Positions 1-7,053 of a DNA stretch of 63,152 bases are shown in pieces. The position numbers and the translations under genes were made by a program. Below the pieces are notes generated by a model that saw nothing but the letters and a program-made list of their open reading frames with translations, was not told the DNA's origin and did not search any database. This stretch comes from Actinomycetota bacterium (GTDB lineage: Bacteria > Actinomycetota > Acidimicrobiia > Acidimicrobiales > Ilumatobacteraceae), in assembly GCA_009704985.1 (NCBI GenBank), contig WLDE01000003.1, forward strand, positions 1 to 63,152, in the 5' to 3' direction. How positions within the stretch are numbered: the first letter of the stretch is position 1; every line of letters starts with the position of its first letter.

Positions 1-1
1 C

Positions 2-271
2 GTGGAACCGACGAGCGGCAACACCGGTGTGGGCCTCGCGATCGTCGCGGCGCAGCGCGGCTACCGCTGCGTGTTCGTGATGACCGACAAGGTCGCGCCC
101 GAGAAGGTGCAGTTCCTCCGGGCCGACGGCGCCGAGGTGGTGGTGTGCCCGGTGGCGGTGCCGCCCGACGACCCGCAGAGCTACGACGAGGTCGCCGAAC
201 GCCTCACCCACGAGCTGCAGGCGTTCCGCCCCAACCAGTACGCGAGCCCCGACAACCCCCGGGCCGCATGA
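2..271 (+). pseudogene. Truncated remnant of a PLP-dependent cysteine synthase / cystathionine beta-synthase family enzyme
   Basis: The window opens inside this gene. The first visible residues are EPTSGNTG, the loop of the cysteine synthase/cystathionine beta-synthase family that grips the PLP phosphate, followed by family-typical sequence to FRPNQYASPDNPRAA. Family members continue for at least another 130-280 residues after the equivalent 'NQY..P.NP.AH', but here a TGA follows at once. The other two frames of the next 150 bases show no related sequence, so this is a truncation and not a simple one-base frameshift. It is followed by two short tandem-repeat tracts. The residue that would carry PLP lies before the window. 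Family assignment is firm. That it is non-functional is inference, because the N-terminal part is not visible. Confidence 0.75.
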
Positions 272-292
272 GCGCGAGCCGTCACACGACCG

Positions 293-357
293 GTCCGAGC
301 CGTTCGAGCCGTTCGAGCCGTTCGAGTCGAAGGCCGACCTCGAGCCGACCTCGAGCC
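293..357. repeat. Two short tandem repeats, 9-bp x4 and 11-bp x2
   Basis: Positions 293-328 hold four copies of GTTCGAGCC with one or two base changes. Positions 336-357 hold two exact copies of GACCTCGAGCC. They lie in the 150-bp gap between the truncated enzyme gene and the amine oxidase and are not part of a recognisable gene. Confidence 0.85.
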
Positions 358-408
358 GACCGCCGACGCCGGGCCGGTTCCGGGATGGCCCTCCCGCCCC
401 CGATGTGC

Positions 409-414
409 CACTCT
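409..414 (+). promoter_or_regulatory. -10-like element CACTCT, leaderless promoter candidate
   Basis: CACTCT ends 7 nt before the ATG at 422, with no Shine-Dalgarno sequence between. It fits the A----T pattern seen before many starts in this window. Confidence 0.45.
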
Positions 415-421
415 TGGCCAC

Positions 422-1792
422 ATGGACAACAAGCCGGGAGTCGAGGAGCACGCCGAGGTCGTGGTGGTCGGGACCGGGTTCACCGGGCTGCGCGCCGCCA
501 CCCTGCTCGCCGCAGCCGGGGTGGACGTGGTCGTGCTGGAGGCCCGCGACCGGGTGGGCGGCAAGGTGGAGTCGCAGATCGACGCGCTCGGGGACCGCGT
601 CGACACGGGCGGCCAGTTCCTGTGCGACGACATGACCCACGTGCTCGACCTCGTGCGGGCGCACGGCAAGCAGCTCGTCGACGTCGTCGACCACCGGTCG
701 GGGCTCACCTTCCTCGGCGACCGCCCCACCGCCGACCCGGCCGCGCTCGACGCGCTCGACGACGAGGCGTGGGAGGTGTGGGACGAGCTCACGGGGATCA
801 CCCCGGACGACATCGCGCCCGGCACGTCGGCGGACGCCTGGTTGGCCGACCGCATCGACGACCCGATCGTGCTCGAGGCCGCCCGCGCCTCGATCGGCAG
901 CATGATGTGCATGCCGCTCGACCGGATCCCCGTCGCGAGCGCCGTGGTCGAGGCGCGACGGACGCCGATCACCGGCCCCGAGCTGCAGTACATCGTGGCG
1001 GAGACGATCCACCAGGTCGCCGACGAGCTGGCGGCGTCGCTCCCCCGACCCGTGCGCCTGTCGTGCGCGGTCGGCCGCGTCCGCCGCACCGACGACGGCG
1101 TCACCGTCGAGGCCGACGGCCCCGACGGACCGGTCACCGTGCACGCCCGGGAGGTGCTGCTCGCGATCCCGCCGGCGGCCGTCCCCCACGTGGAGTTCGA
1201 TCCGCCGCTGCCCGACCACCTGGCCGGAACGGCGGCGGCGTACCGAGCGGGCGACGTGTTCAAGTTCCTCGTGCGGTACGAGCAGCCGTTCTGGCGTCGC
1301 GACGACCTCGGCCCCACCCGCCGGTTCCTGCACCCCGCCGGGATGTACTGCTGCGACGCCGCCCCTGCCGACGACCGGCCCACGATCGTGGTCTTCCTCG
1401 GCGGTCGCGGTGCGTACCAGGCGCAGGCGCTCTCGCCCGACGACCGGCGTCAGCTCGTCCTCGACCGGCTGGTCGAGGCCTACGGGGAGGCCGCCGCCAC
1501 GCCGACCGCGTTCCTGGAGCGCGACTGGCGACCCGACCGGTGGGGCGCCGGTGGCTACTGCAACGAGATCGTCGATCACGCGTACGCGCCGCCGCACGTC
1601 GACGCACTCGGGACGCTGCGCGCCGGGGTGCCCGGCATCTCGTTCGCCTCCACCGAGCTCGCTCCGGCGTTCCCGGGCTACATCGAGGGCGCGCTGCGCG
1701 CCGGGCGCGTCGCAGCCGAGGCGATGCTCGAACGGCGCGCCGGCACGGCGACCGGTGATCCGAGTGCCGCCGGCACCCCCGGGGGTGCCTGA
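422..1792 (+). CDS. Flavin-containing amine oxidase (FAD-dependent)
   Basis: A 456-residue flavoprotein of the monoamine oxidase family that would oxidise a primary or secondary amine with FAD and oxygen; the substrate cannot be told. Near the N-terminus is the dinucleotide-binding loop VVVGTGFTGLRAATLL, then the family's EARDRVGGKV motif. The C-terminus carries the typical FAD-contacting segment ending PGYIEGALRAGRVAAE. Length is normal for the family. The ATG at 422 has no ribosome binding site but follows a -10-like hexamer. No signal peptide, so cytoplasmic. A second, more distant amine oxidase lies at 5008-6300 on the other strand. The stop codon sits beside a strong palindrome. Confidence 0.9.
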   Translation: MDNKPGVEEHAEVVVVGTGFTGLRAATLLAAAGVDVVVLEARDRVGGKVESQIDALGDRVDTGGQFLCDDMTHVLDLVRAHGKQLVDVVDHRSGLTFLGDRPTADPAALDALDDEAWEVWDELTGITPDDIAPGTSADAWLADRIDDPIVLEAARASIGSMMCMPLDRIPVASAVVEARRTPITGPELQYIVAETIHQVADELAASLPRPVRLSCAVGRVRRTDDGVTVEADGPDGPVTVHAREVLLAIPPAAVPHVEFDPPLPDHLAGTAAAYRAGDVFKFLVRYEQPFWRRDDLGPTRRFLHPAGMYCCDAAPADDRPTIVVFLGGRGAYQAQALSPDDRRQLVLDRLVEAYGEAAATPTAFLERDWRPDRWGAGGYCNEIVDHAYAPPHVDALGTLRAGVPGISFASTELAPAFPGYIEGALRAGRVAAEAMLERRAGTATGDPSAAGTPGGA

Positions 1793-1801
1793 GCCACTCG
1801 G
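1760..1801 (+). terminator. Nested hairpin over the amine oxidase stop codon
   Basis: GGCACCCCCGGGGGTGCC at 1772-1789 is a perfect palindrome directly before the TGA at 1790. An outer stem CCGAGTG (1760-1766) / CACTCGG (1795-1801) encloses it. The right outer arm is the first unit of the adjacent 19-bp array. Probable terminator without a T run. Confidence 0.5.
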
Positions 1802-1903
1802 GTGCACGGCTGGCACTCGGATGGACCGCTGACACTCGGATGGACGGCTGGCACTCGGATGGACCGCTGACACTCGGATGGACGGCTGACACTCGGATGG
1901 TCC
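1795..1903. repeat. Left 19-bp tandem array (CACTCGGATGGACSGCTGR x5.7)
   Basis: Five full 19-bp units start at 1795, 1814, 1833, 1852 and 1871, and a partial sixth at 1890-1903. The units differ at only a few positions. The array fills most of the gap between the amine oxidase and the CoxL-type gene. A related array in the opposite orientation follows that gene at 4372-4466. Confidence 0.9.
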
Positions 1904-1930
1904 ATGGCCGGTGGGGTGATGGGGGCGCAG

Positions 1931-1936
1931 TAGGTT
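1931..1936 (+). promoter_or_regulatory. -10 element TAGGTT, leaderless promoter candidate
   Basis: TAGGTT ends 7 nt before the ATG at 1944, with no Shine-Dalgarno sequence between. Confidence 0.5.
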
Positions 1937-1943
1937 CGCCCGC

Positions 1944-4370
1944 ATGGCCGGATCGATCCTGGGAACACGTGTCGTGCGGACGGAGGACCCCGAGCTGCTG
2001 CTCGGCGAAGCCCGGTACGTCGACGACCTCTCCGCACCGGGAGGGCCGCTCGAGGGCGCCCTCCACCTCGTCTTCGTGCGCTCGGAGATGGCCCACGCCC
2101 GCATCGCCGGCATCGAGACCACCACGGCCGCGGAGATGCCCGGTGTCGTGGCGGTGCTCACCGCGGCCGACCTCGGCCTGCGTCCGTCGCACGGCATGGC
2201 CAAGGTGCACGACCACTTCGCCCGTCCCGCGCTCGCCGACGACAAGGTGCGCTTCGTCGGCGAGGCGATCGTCGCCGTGATCGCGGAGACGGCCGTCCAG
2301 GCCAAGGACGCGGCCGACACGGTGATCGTCGACTACGAGCCGCTCGGCGCCGTGGTGCACCCCGAGGACGCGTTCGCACCGGACGCACCCGTGATCTTCG
2401 ACGTCCACGGCGACAACCTCGCGATGTCCACCACCGACACCGCGCAGCCGGGCATCTTCGACGGCGCCGACGTGGTGGTACGCGGCCGTTACGTCAACCA
2501 GCGCATGGCGGTCGTGCCGATGGAACCCCACGGCGCCGCCGCGTACGTCGGCGACGACGGCCGCGTCGTCGTCTACGGCAGCACCCAGATGCCGCACCTC
2601 CTGCAGGGCCTGCTCGCCCGCTCGCTCGGCGTGACGCCGCCCGAGGTGCGCGTGATCACCCCCAACGTCGGCGGCGGGTTCGGCGGCAAGGCGGGCATGT
2701 ACCCCGAGCAGCTCGTCGTCGCCGCGGTCGCGAAGCGGCTCGGCCGGCCGGTCACCTGGATGTCCACGCGCACCGAGGACATGCTCGCCCTCGCCCACAG
2801 CCGCGCGCAGATCCAGTACGTCGAGCTCGGCTGCACCCGCGACGGCACGTTCACCGGTCTGCGCGTCCGCCTGGTGGGCGACGGCGGTGCCTACCCGGGC
2901 ATGGGCGCGTACCTGCCCGCGGGAACGCGCCGCATGAGCAACGGCACCTACCGCTTCCCCGCCATCCAGTTCGACATCGCCGTGGCCGCCACGAACACCA
3001 CGCCGACCGGCGCCTATCGCGGCGCGGGCCGCCCCGAGGCGACGGCGCTGCTGGAGCGAGCCGTCGACCAGGCGGCGCTCGAGCTCGGCATCGACCCGAT
3101 CGAGCTGCGCAAGCGCAACCTGCTCACCGACGACGTGTTCCCGTTCGCCACGCTCACCGGCGTCACCTACGACAGCGGTGCCTACACCACGCCGCTCGAT
3201 GCCGCTGCGGCCGCGGTGGGCTACGACGACCTGCGCCGCGAGCAGGCCGAGCGACGGGCGCGGGGCGACCGGCGCCTGCTCGGCATCGGTGTGGCCGCGT
3301 ACGTCGAGATCACCGCCGGCGGCGGCAACAGCGAGTACGGCGCGGTGGAGATCCATCCCGACGGTTCGGCCACCGTCAAGGCCGGCACGTCCGCACACGG
3401 CCAGGGCCACCAGACGGCGTTCGCGATGATCGTGAGCAGCCGCACCGGCATCGACGTCGACCGCATCCGGCTCGTGAACGTCGACACCGACGAGGTCCGC
3501 TCCGGTGGCGGCACCGGCGGCTCGCGCTCGCTGCAGCTCGGCGGCTCGGCGGTGCTGCGCGCCACCGAGGCGCTCGTCGACAAGGCCAAGCGGCTCGCCG
3601 CCCGGATGCTGGAGGCCGACGAGGCCGACATCGTCGTGGACACCGAGGCGGGCACCGTCGGTGTGGTGGGCGCTCCCGCCGCGGCGCTCGACTGGGGCGC
3701 GCTCGCCCGCGCCGCGGCCGACGCGAGCGGCACCGACGACGACCCGGTCGACCACGACGACGGCACGCTCGGGCTGGCCGCCCAGCTCGACTTCTCGCAG
3801 CAGGGGGCGACGTTCCCGTTCGGCGCGCACATCGCCGTCGTCGAGGTCGACCAGGACACCGGCAAGGTCACGCTGCTGCGGCACGTGGCCGTCGACGACT
3901 GCGGCACCGTGCTCAACCCGCTGCTCGTCGAGGGCCAGCAGCACGGCGGCGTGGCGGCCGGCGTGAGCCAGGCGCTGTACGAGCAGGTGGTGTACGACGA
4001 GGACGGCAACCCGCTCACCGCGAACCTGATGGACTACGCGCTGCCCTCGGCCGCCGAGTTCCCGAGCTTCGAGGTGCTCACGACCGAGACCCCCACCCCG
4101 CTCAACCCGCTGGGCGCGAAGGGCATCGGCGAGGCGAGCACCATCGGCTCCACCCCCGCCGTGCAGAACGCCGTCATCGACGCGCTCGCCCACCTGGGTG
4201 TGCGCCACGTCGACCTGCCGTGCACGAGCGAGCGGGTGTGGCGCACGATCCGCGACGCCGAGGCCGGCACGCTGCCCGATCCGTGGCGAGACCCGCCGCC
4301 GATCTTCGCCCGCCTCGCCGCCGACCAGGCCGTCGACGCCGCCGGCCTCAGCGCCGCCGAAGGCATCTGA
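1944..4370 (+). CDS. Molybdenum hydroxylase large subunit, CoxL form II type (xanthine dehydrogenase family)
   Basis: An 808-residue molybdopterin-cytosine-dinucleotide-binding subunit. The cofactor loop GGGFGGK is near residue 243. AYRGAGR near residue 357 is the signature of form II CoxL-like proteins, whereas true CO dehydrogenase carries AYRCSFR. A conserved active-site glutamate lies in KGIGEAS near residue 730. The family oxidises a hydroxylatable carbon using water; the substrate is unknown, and CO oxidation is unlikely from the motif. Normally this subunit works with an FAD subunit (CoxM) and a 2Fe-2S subunit (CoxS); neither gene is adjacent or elsewhere in the window. The gene has its own leaderless-type promoter and is bracketed by inverted 19-bp repeat arrays. 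Confidence 0.92.
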   Translation: MAGSILGTRVVRTEDPELLLGEARYVDDLSAPGGPLEGALHLVFVRSEMAHARIAGIETTTAAEMPGVVAVLTAADLGLRPSHGMAKVHDHFARPALADDKVRFVGEAIVAVIAETAVQAKDAADTVIVDYEPLGAVVHPEDAFAPDAPVIFDVHGDNLAMSTTDTAQPGIFDGADVVVRGRYVNQRMAVVPMEPHGAAAYVGDDGRVVVYGSTQMPHLLQGLLARSLGVTPPEVRVITPNVGGGFGGKAGMYPEQLVVAAVAKRLGRPVTWMSTRTEDMLALAHSRAQIQYVELGCTRDGTFTGLRVRLVGDGGAYPGMGAYLPAGTRRMSNGTYRFPAIQFDIAVAATNTTPTGAYRGAGRPEATALLERAVDQAALELGIDPIELRKRNLLTDDVFPFATLTGVTYDSGAYTTPLDAAAAAVGYDDLRREQAERRARGDRRLLGIGVAAYVEITAGGGNSEYGAVEIHPDGSATVKAGTSAHGQGHQTAFAMIVSSRTGIDVDRIRLVNVDTDEVRSGGGTGGSRSLQLGGSAVLRATEALVDKAKRLAARMLEADEADIVVDTEAGTVGVVGAPAAALDWGALARAAADASGTDDDPVDHDDGTLGLAAQLDFSQQGATFPFGAHIAVVEVDQDTGKVTLLRHVAVDDCGTVLNPLLVEGQQHGGVAAGVSQALYEQVVYDEDGNPLTANLMDYALPSAAEFPSFEVLTTETPTPLNPLGAKGIGEASTIGSTPAVQNAVIDALAHLGVRHVDLPCTSERVWRTIRDAEAGTLPDPWRDPPPIFARLAADQAVDAAGLSAAEGI

Positions 4371-4371
4371 T

Positions 4372-4466
4372 CCGAGTCCCAGCCGTCCACCCGAGTCCCA
4401 GCCGCCCACCCGAGTGCGAGCGGTCACCCCGGGTGCCAGCCGCCCACCCGAGTGCGAGCGGTCACC
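4372..4466. repeat. Right 19-bp tandem array (CCGAGTSCCAGCCGYCCAC x5), inverted relative to the left array
   Basis: Five 19-bp units start at 4372, 4391, 4410, 4429 and 4448, beginning one base after the stop codon. The reverse complement of a unit, GTGGACGGCTGGGACTCGG, matches the left-array unit at 1795-1903. A single forward copy of the core, CACTCGGACGGTCC, lies at 4483-4496 and resembles 1890-1903. Confidence 0.88.
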
Positions 4467-4528
4467 CCGGGTGATCCCGTGGCACTCGGACGGTCCGTGG
4501 CGGACCACGGCCCCGACGACAGCACGAC

Positions 4529-5014
4529 CTACGCGGTGAGCGTGTCCAGCAGGAGCTGCAGCGCGCCGACGGCGAAGGCGACCATGTTCTCCTCGCGGTC
4601 GTCGATGCCCGTGAGGAGATGGCGCGCGGCCTCGGCGGGACCGGCGACCGCGACCCAGCAGTGGCCGGCCGGATCGCCGTACGGGTTGGGCGGACCGGCC
4701 GCGCCGGCCTCGCCGATCCCCCACGTGGCCTCCACCTTCAGCCGGCACGACCGGGCGAGGTAGGTGGCGAAGACCTCCGTGGCCCCGCGCATCCCCGGCG
4801 GCGTGTCCACCGCGCCGGACATCCACGCCCTGCTCGCCTGACGGGTGTACACCACCGCACCGCCCAGGTAGTACGCCGACGCGCCGGGCACGGACAGCAG
4901 CGACGCGGAGATCAGCCCACCCGCGGATCCCTCGGCCACCGCCACCGTCTCGCCCCGCTCGCGCAGCAGCGCTCCCACCGCCCGGGCCCGCGTCGTCAGG
5001 TCGTCGTTCAGCAT
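4529..5014 (-). CDS. CinA C-terminal-domain-like protein with altered active site
   Basis: A 161-residue stand-alone relative of the CinA C-terminal domain, the NMN amidohydrolase fold of PncC. The alignment is clear through AVAEGSAGGLISASLL and AYYLGGAVVYT. In active PncC the motif is AESCTGG and a catalytic lysine follows YSNEAK. Here the serine position is glycine (AEGSAGG) and the lysine position is serine (YTRQAS), so deamidase activity is doubtful. The ATG at 5014 overlaps the stop of the upstream amine oxidase by 7 nt, which favours translational coupling in an rnhB / amine oxidase / cinA-like operon. The longer in-frame extension upstream is a shadow of the neighbour. Confidence 0.82.
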   Translation of the reverse strand: MLNDDLTTRARAVGALLRERGETVAVAEGSAGGLISASLLSVPGASAYYLGGAVVYTRQASRAWMSGAVDTPPGMRGATEVFATYLARSCRLKVEATWGIGEAGAAGPPNPYGDPAGHCWVAVAGPAEAARHLLTGIDDREENMVAFAVGALQLLLDTLTA

Positions 5015-6300
5015 GCGTCCCCTCCCAGGATCGTGCGGGCCGCCCGTGCGCCGCTGCGCAGCGCGCCCTCCATGTAGCCGCACCACTCGTCGGTGTGCTC
5101 GCCCGCCAGGATCATCCGCCCGTGACGGCGGCGCAGCAGCGGCCACGCGGGCACCAGCTGGCCGACGCCGAAGGTGGCGTAGGCGCCGAGGCTGTGCTCG
5201 TCGTCGGTCCAGTCTGCCACCACCCGCTCACCGGCCAGGCCCCTCGACCCCGGGAACAGCCGCTCCACCTCGGCGACCACGCGGTCGACGACGTCGGGCA
5301 GGGTGAGCAGCGCTGCGCCGTCGTGCGACGAGAGCAACGCGGTCATCACGCCGCGGTCGCCCGGCATGTCGTCGCTCGTCTCCCACAGTTCGCCCCACGC
5401 ACGCTCGGTGCGCACCGAGCCGTCGCTGCCCTGGTCGCGCCACACCCGGCGCCCGTACTGCACGATCACCTTGCCACCGACCCCGTACCCCACGCGGCTG
5501 AGCTCGGTGGGGATGTCGTGCCACAGCCGGCCGAGGACCGGCAGCGGCACGGTGACGACGAGATGATCGGCGGTGAGCCGTTCGCCCGAGCGCAGCACGA
5601 CCGCGCCGTCGTCGGGCTCGACGATCGCGACGGGCGTGCTCAGCCGGATGCGGTCGGTGATCGGTGCGGCCAGCCCGGTGGCGAGGAGGTCGTTGCCACC
5701 GACGATGCGATGCCCCTCGAAGCCGCCCTCGCTGCGCAGGTGCAGCGCGGTCATCCACGCGGCCATCAGCTGGCTCACCTCGTCGGGTCCGAGCATGTAC
5801 TCGCTGCGGATGTCGCGGCCGATCACCACGCGAGCCATGAGCGACAGGCCGAGCGCGTCGACGACGGCGGCGAGCGGCAGGTCGTCGAGCTCGGCCGCGC
5901 CGGGGCCGGCCGGGTCGTCGACGTCGACGAGCGCGGCGAGCGCCTCCATCGCCTCGTCGAAGCGCTGCAGGTCGTCGTCGAGGCTGTGGTGCAGGTCGAA
6001 GCGGGCGGTGCGTCCGCCGACGTCGAGGAGCCGCTGGTGCACGTCCCGGCCGCACCGCACCTCCGACAGCTCCAGCCCGAGTTGCTCGGCGAGCGCGAGC
6101 ACCTCGCGGTGCGCGGTGTCGACGAACTCGGCGCCGCGCTCGGCCCACTGCCCGTCGGCGAAGCGGTGGCTCCACACGCGCCCGCCCACCCGGTCGCGCG
6201 ACTCCAGCACCAGCGGCTCGCGCCCGGCGGCCACGAGATCGGCCGCACACCGGAGCCCGGCGAGTCCGGCGCCGACGACGATCACGTCGTGGTCGGCCAT
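5008..6300 (-). CDS. Flavin monoamine oxidase family protein
   Basis: A 430-residue FAD enzyme. It begins MADHDVIVVGAGLAGLRCAA, a textbook N-terminal FAD-binding loop, followed by LESRDRVGGRVWSHRF. Near the C-terminus ILAGEHTDEWCGYMEGALRS matches the family's second FAD-contact region. It oxidises amines to imines with release of peroxide; the substrate is unknown. The ATG at 6300 overlaps the rnhB stop by one base (TGATG), so the two are probably translated together. It is only loosely similar to the amine oxidase at 422-1792 and is not a recent tandem copy. Confidence 0.9.
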   Translation of the reverse strand: MADHDVIVVGAGLAGLRCAADLVAAGREPLVLESRDRVGGRVWSHRFADGQWAERGAEFVDTAHREVLALAEQLGLELSEVRCGRDVHQRLLDVGGRTARFDLHHSLDDDLQRFDEAMEALAALVDVDDPAGPGAAELDDLPLAAVVDALGLSLMARVVIGRDIRSEYMLGPDEVSQLMAAWMTALHLRSEGGFEGHRIVGGNDLLATGLAAPITDRIRLSTPVAIVEPDDGAVVLRSGERLTADHLVVTVPLPVLGRLWHDIPTELSRVGYGVGGKVIVQYGRRVWRDQGSDGSVRTERAWGELWETSDDMPGDRGVMTALLSSHDGAALLTLPDVVDRVVAEVERLFPGSRGLAGERVVADWTDDEHSLGAYATFGVGQLVPAWPLLRRRHGRMILAGEHTDEWCGYMEGALRSGARAARTILGGDAC

Positions 6301-6971
6301 CAGAACAGCGTCCCCTGCTCGTGCTTCACCACGCGCGGGCAGCCACTCCACGGCACGTAGTTGTCCATGAACACCCACGTGCGGCGATGGATCGCGGACG
6401 GTCCGTACCCCTGGAGCGCCGTCTTGTGCACCGGGCACGGATAGCCCTTGTTCGTGTCGAAGCTCCAGTGCGGGTAGCTCTCGGCCCACGACCGCATCAC
6501 CCGGTCACGGGTCACCTTGGCCAGGATGCTCGCCGCAGCGACCGACAGGCAGTGCAGATCGGCCTTCACCCGCATCTCCACGTGGGGCACGTGCGGCGCC
6601 ACGAAGTTCCACTTCCCGTCCACCACGGCCACGTCGGGCTGCACGCTCAGCGCCTCGATCGCCCGCCGGGCGGCGAGCTTCTGCGCCGCCGCCATGCCGA
6701 GCTCGTCGCACTCCTCCTGCGACGCCTCCCCGACGGCCCACGTGTCGCACCAGGCGGCGATGCGGTCGAACAGGAACTCGCGGTTGGCCTCGGTGAGCAT
6801 CTTCGAGTCGCGCACGCCGTTCACCCGGCGGTCGCGCGGCAGCACCGCGGCGCCCACCATCAGCGGACCGGCCCAGGCGCCGCGGCCGACCTCGTCGATG
6901 CCGACGACGATCTCGTGGCCACGTGCCCACAGCTCCTTCTCGATCGATCGGGTGGGCGCACGTCCGGCCAT
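6300..6971 (-). CDS. rnhB: Ribonuclease HII
   Basis: A 223-residue RNase HII, which removes ribonucleotides and RNA primers from RNA/DNA hybrids. The metal-binding acidic residues lie in the expected blocks: GIDEVGRGAWAGP (Asp26, Glu27), RDSKMLT, AVVDGKWN and VKADLHCLSVAAASILAKV. The start at 6971 follows a CAGACT hexamer by 7 nt with no ribosome binding site. The in-frame stretch upstream is repeat DNA and not protein-like. First gene of the rnhB / amine oxidase / cinA-like operon; the pairing with an amine oxidase has no obvious functional reason. Confidence 0.95.
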   Translation of the reverse strand: MAGRAPTRSIEKELWARGHEIVVGIDEVGRGAWAGPLMVGAAVLPRDRRVNGVRDSKMLTEANREFLFDRIAAWCDTWAVGEASQEECDELGMAAAQKLAARRAIEALSVQPDVAVVDGKWNFVAPHVPHVEMRVKADLHCLSVAAASILAKVTRDRVMRSWAESYPHWSFDTNKGYPCPVHKTALQGYGPSAIHRRTWVFMDNYVPWSGCPRVVKHEQGTLF

Positions 6972-6978
6972 CGGCTGC

Positions 6979-6984
6979 AGTCTG
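6979..6984 (-). promoter_or_regulatory. -10-like element CAGACT, leaderless promoter candidate for rnhB
   Basis: CAGACT on the minus strand ends 7 nt before the rnhB ATG. The identical hexamer stands before the HIT gene (17077-17082) and the hydrolase gene (34218-34223). Confidence 0.45.
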
Positions 6985-6990
6985 CCCCAC

Positions 6991-7040
6991 GCTGTCCGAC
7001 ACTGCCCGACACAGCCCGACACAGCCCGACGCGGCCCGAC
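6991..7040. repeat. 10-bp tandem repeat (ACAGCCCGAC-type x5)
   Basis: Five 10-bp units, each ending CCGAC, lie just upstream of the rnhB -10-like element and downstream of the selD stop. The two central units are exact copies. Confidence 0.85.
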
Positions 7041-7053
7041 GCGGGTTGCCCGG

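Noticed and set aside
2..357. Simple one-base frameshift as the cause of the truncated cysteine synthase
   Set aside because: Dropping one base gives NPRAHE, which looks promising, but the following residues in that frame do not resemble the family; a truncation fits better.
1795..1903. 19-bp array considered as a CRISPR array
   Set aside because: The units are contiguous with no spacers, are shorter than CRISPR repeats, and no cas gene is in the window.
1944..4370. Aerobic CO dehydrogenase
   Set aside because: The active-site loop is AYRGAGR (form II), not the AYRCSFR of true CoxL, and coxM and coxS are absent.
1260..4826. Very long open frame on the minus strand opposite the CoxL-type gene
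   Set aside because: It is the GC-rich shadow of the real gene and its repeats; the protein is arginine-, alanine- and glycine-rich with no motif, and it spans several true gene borders.
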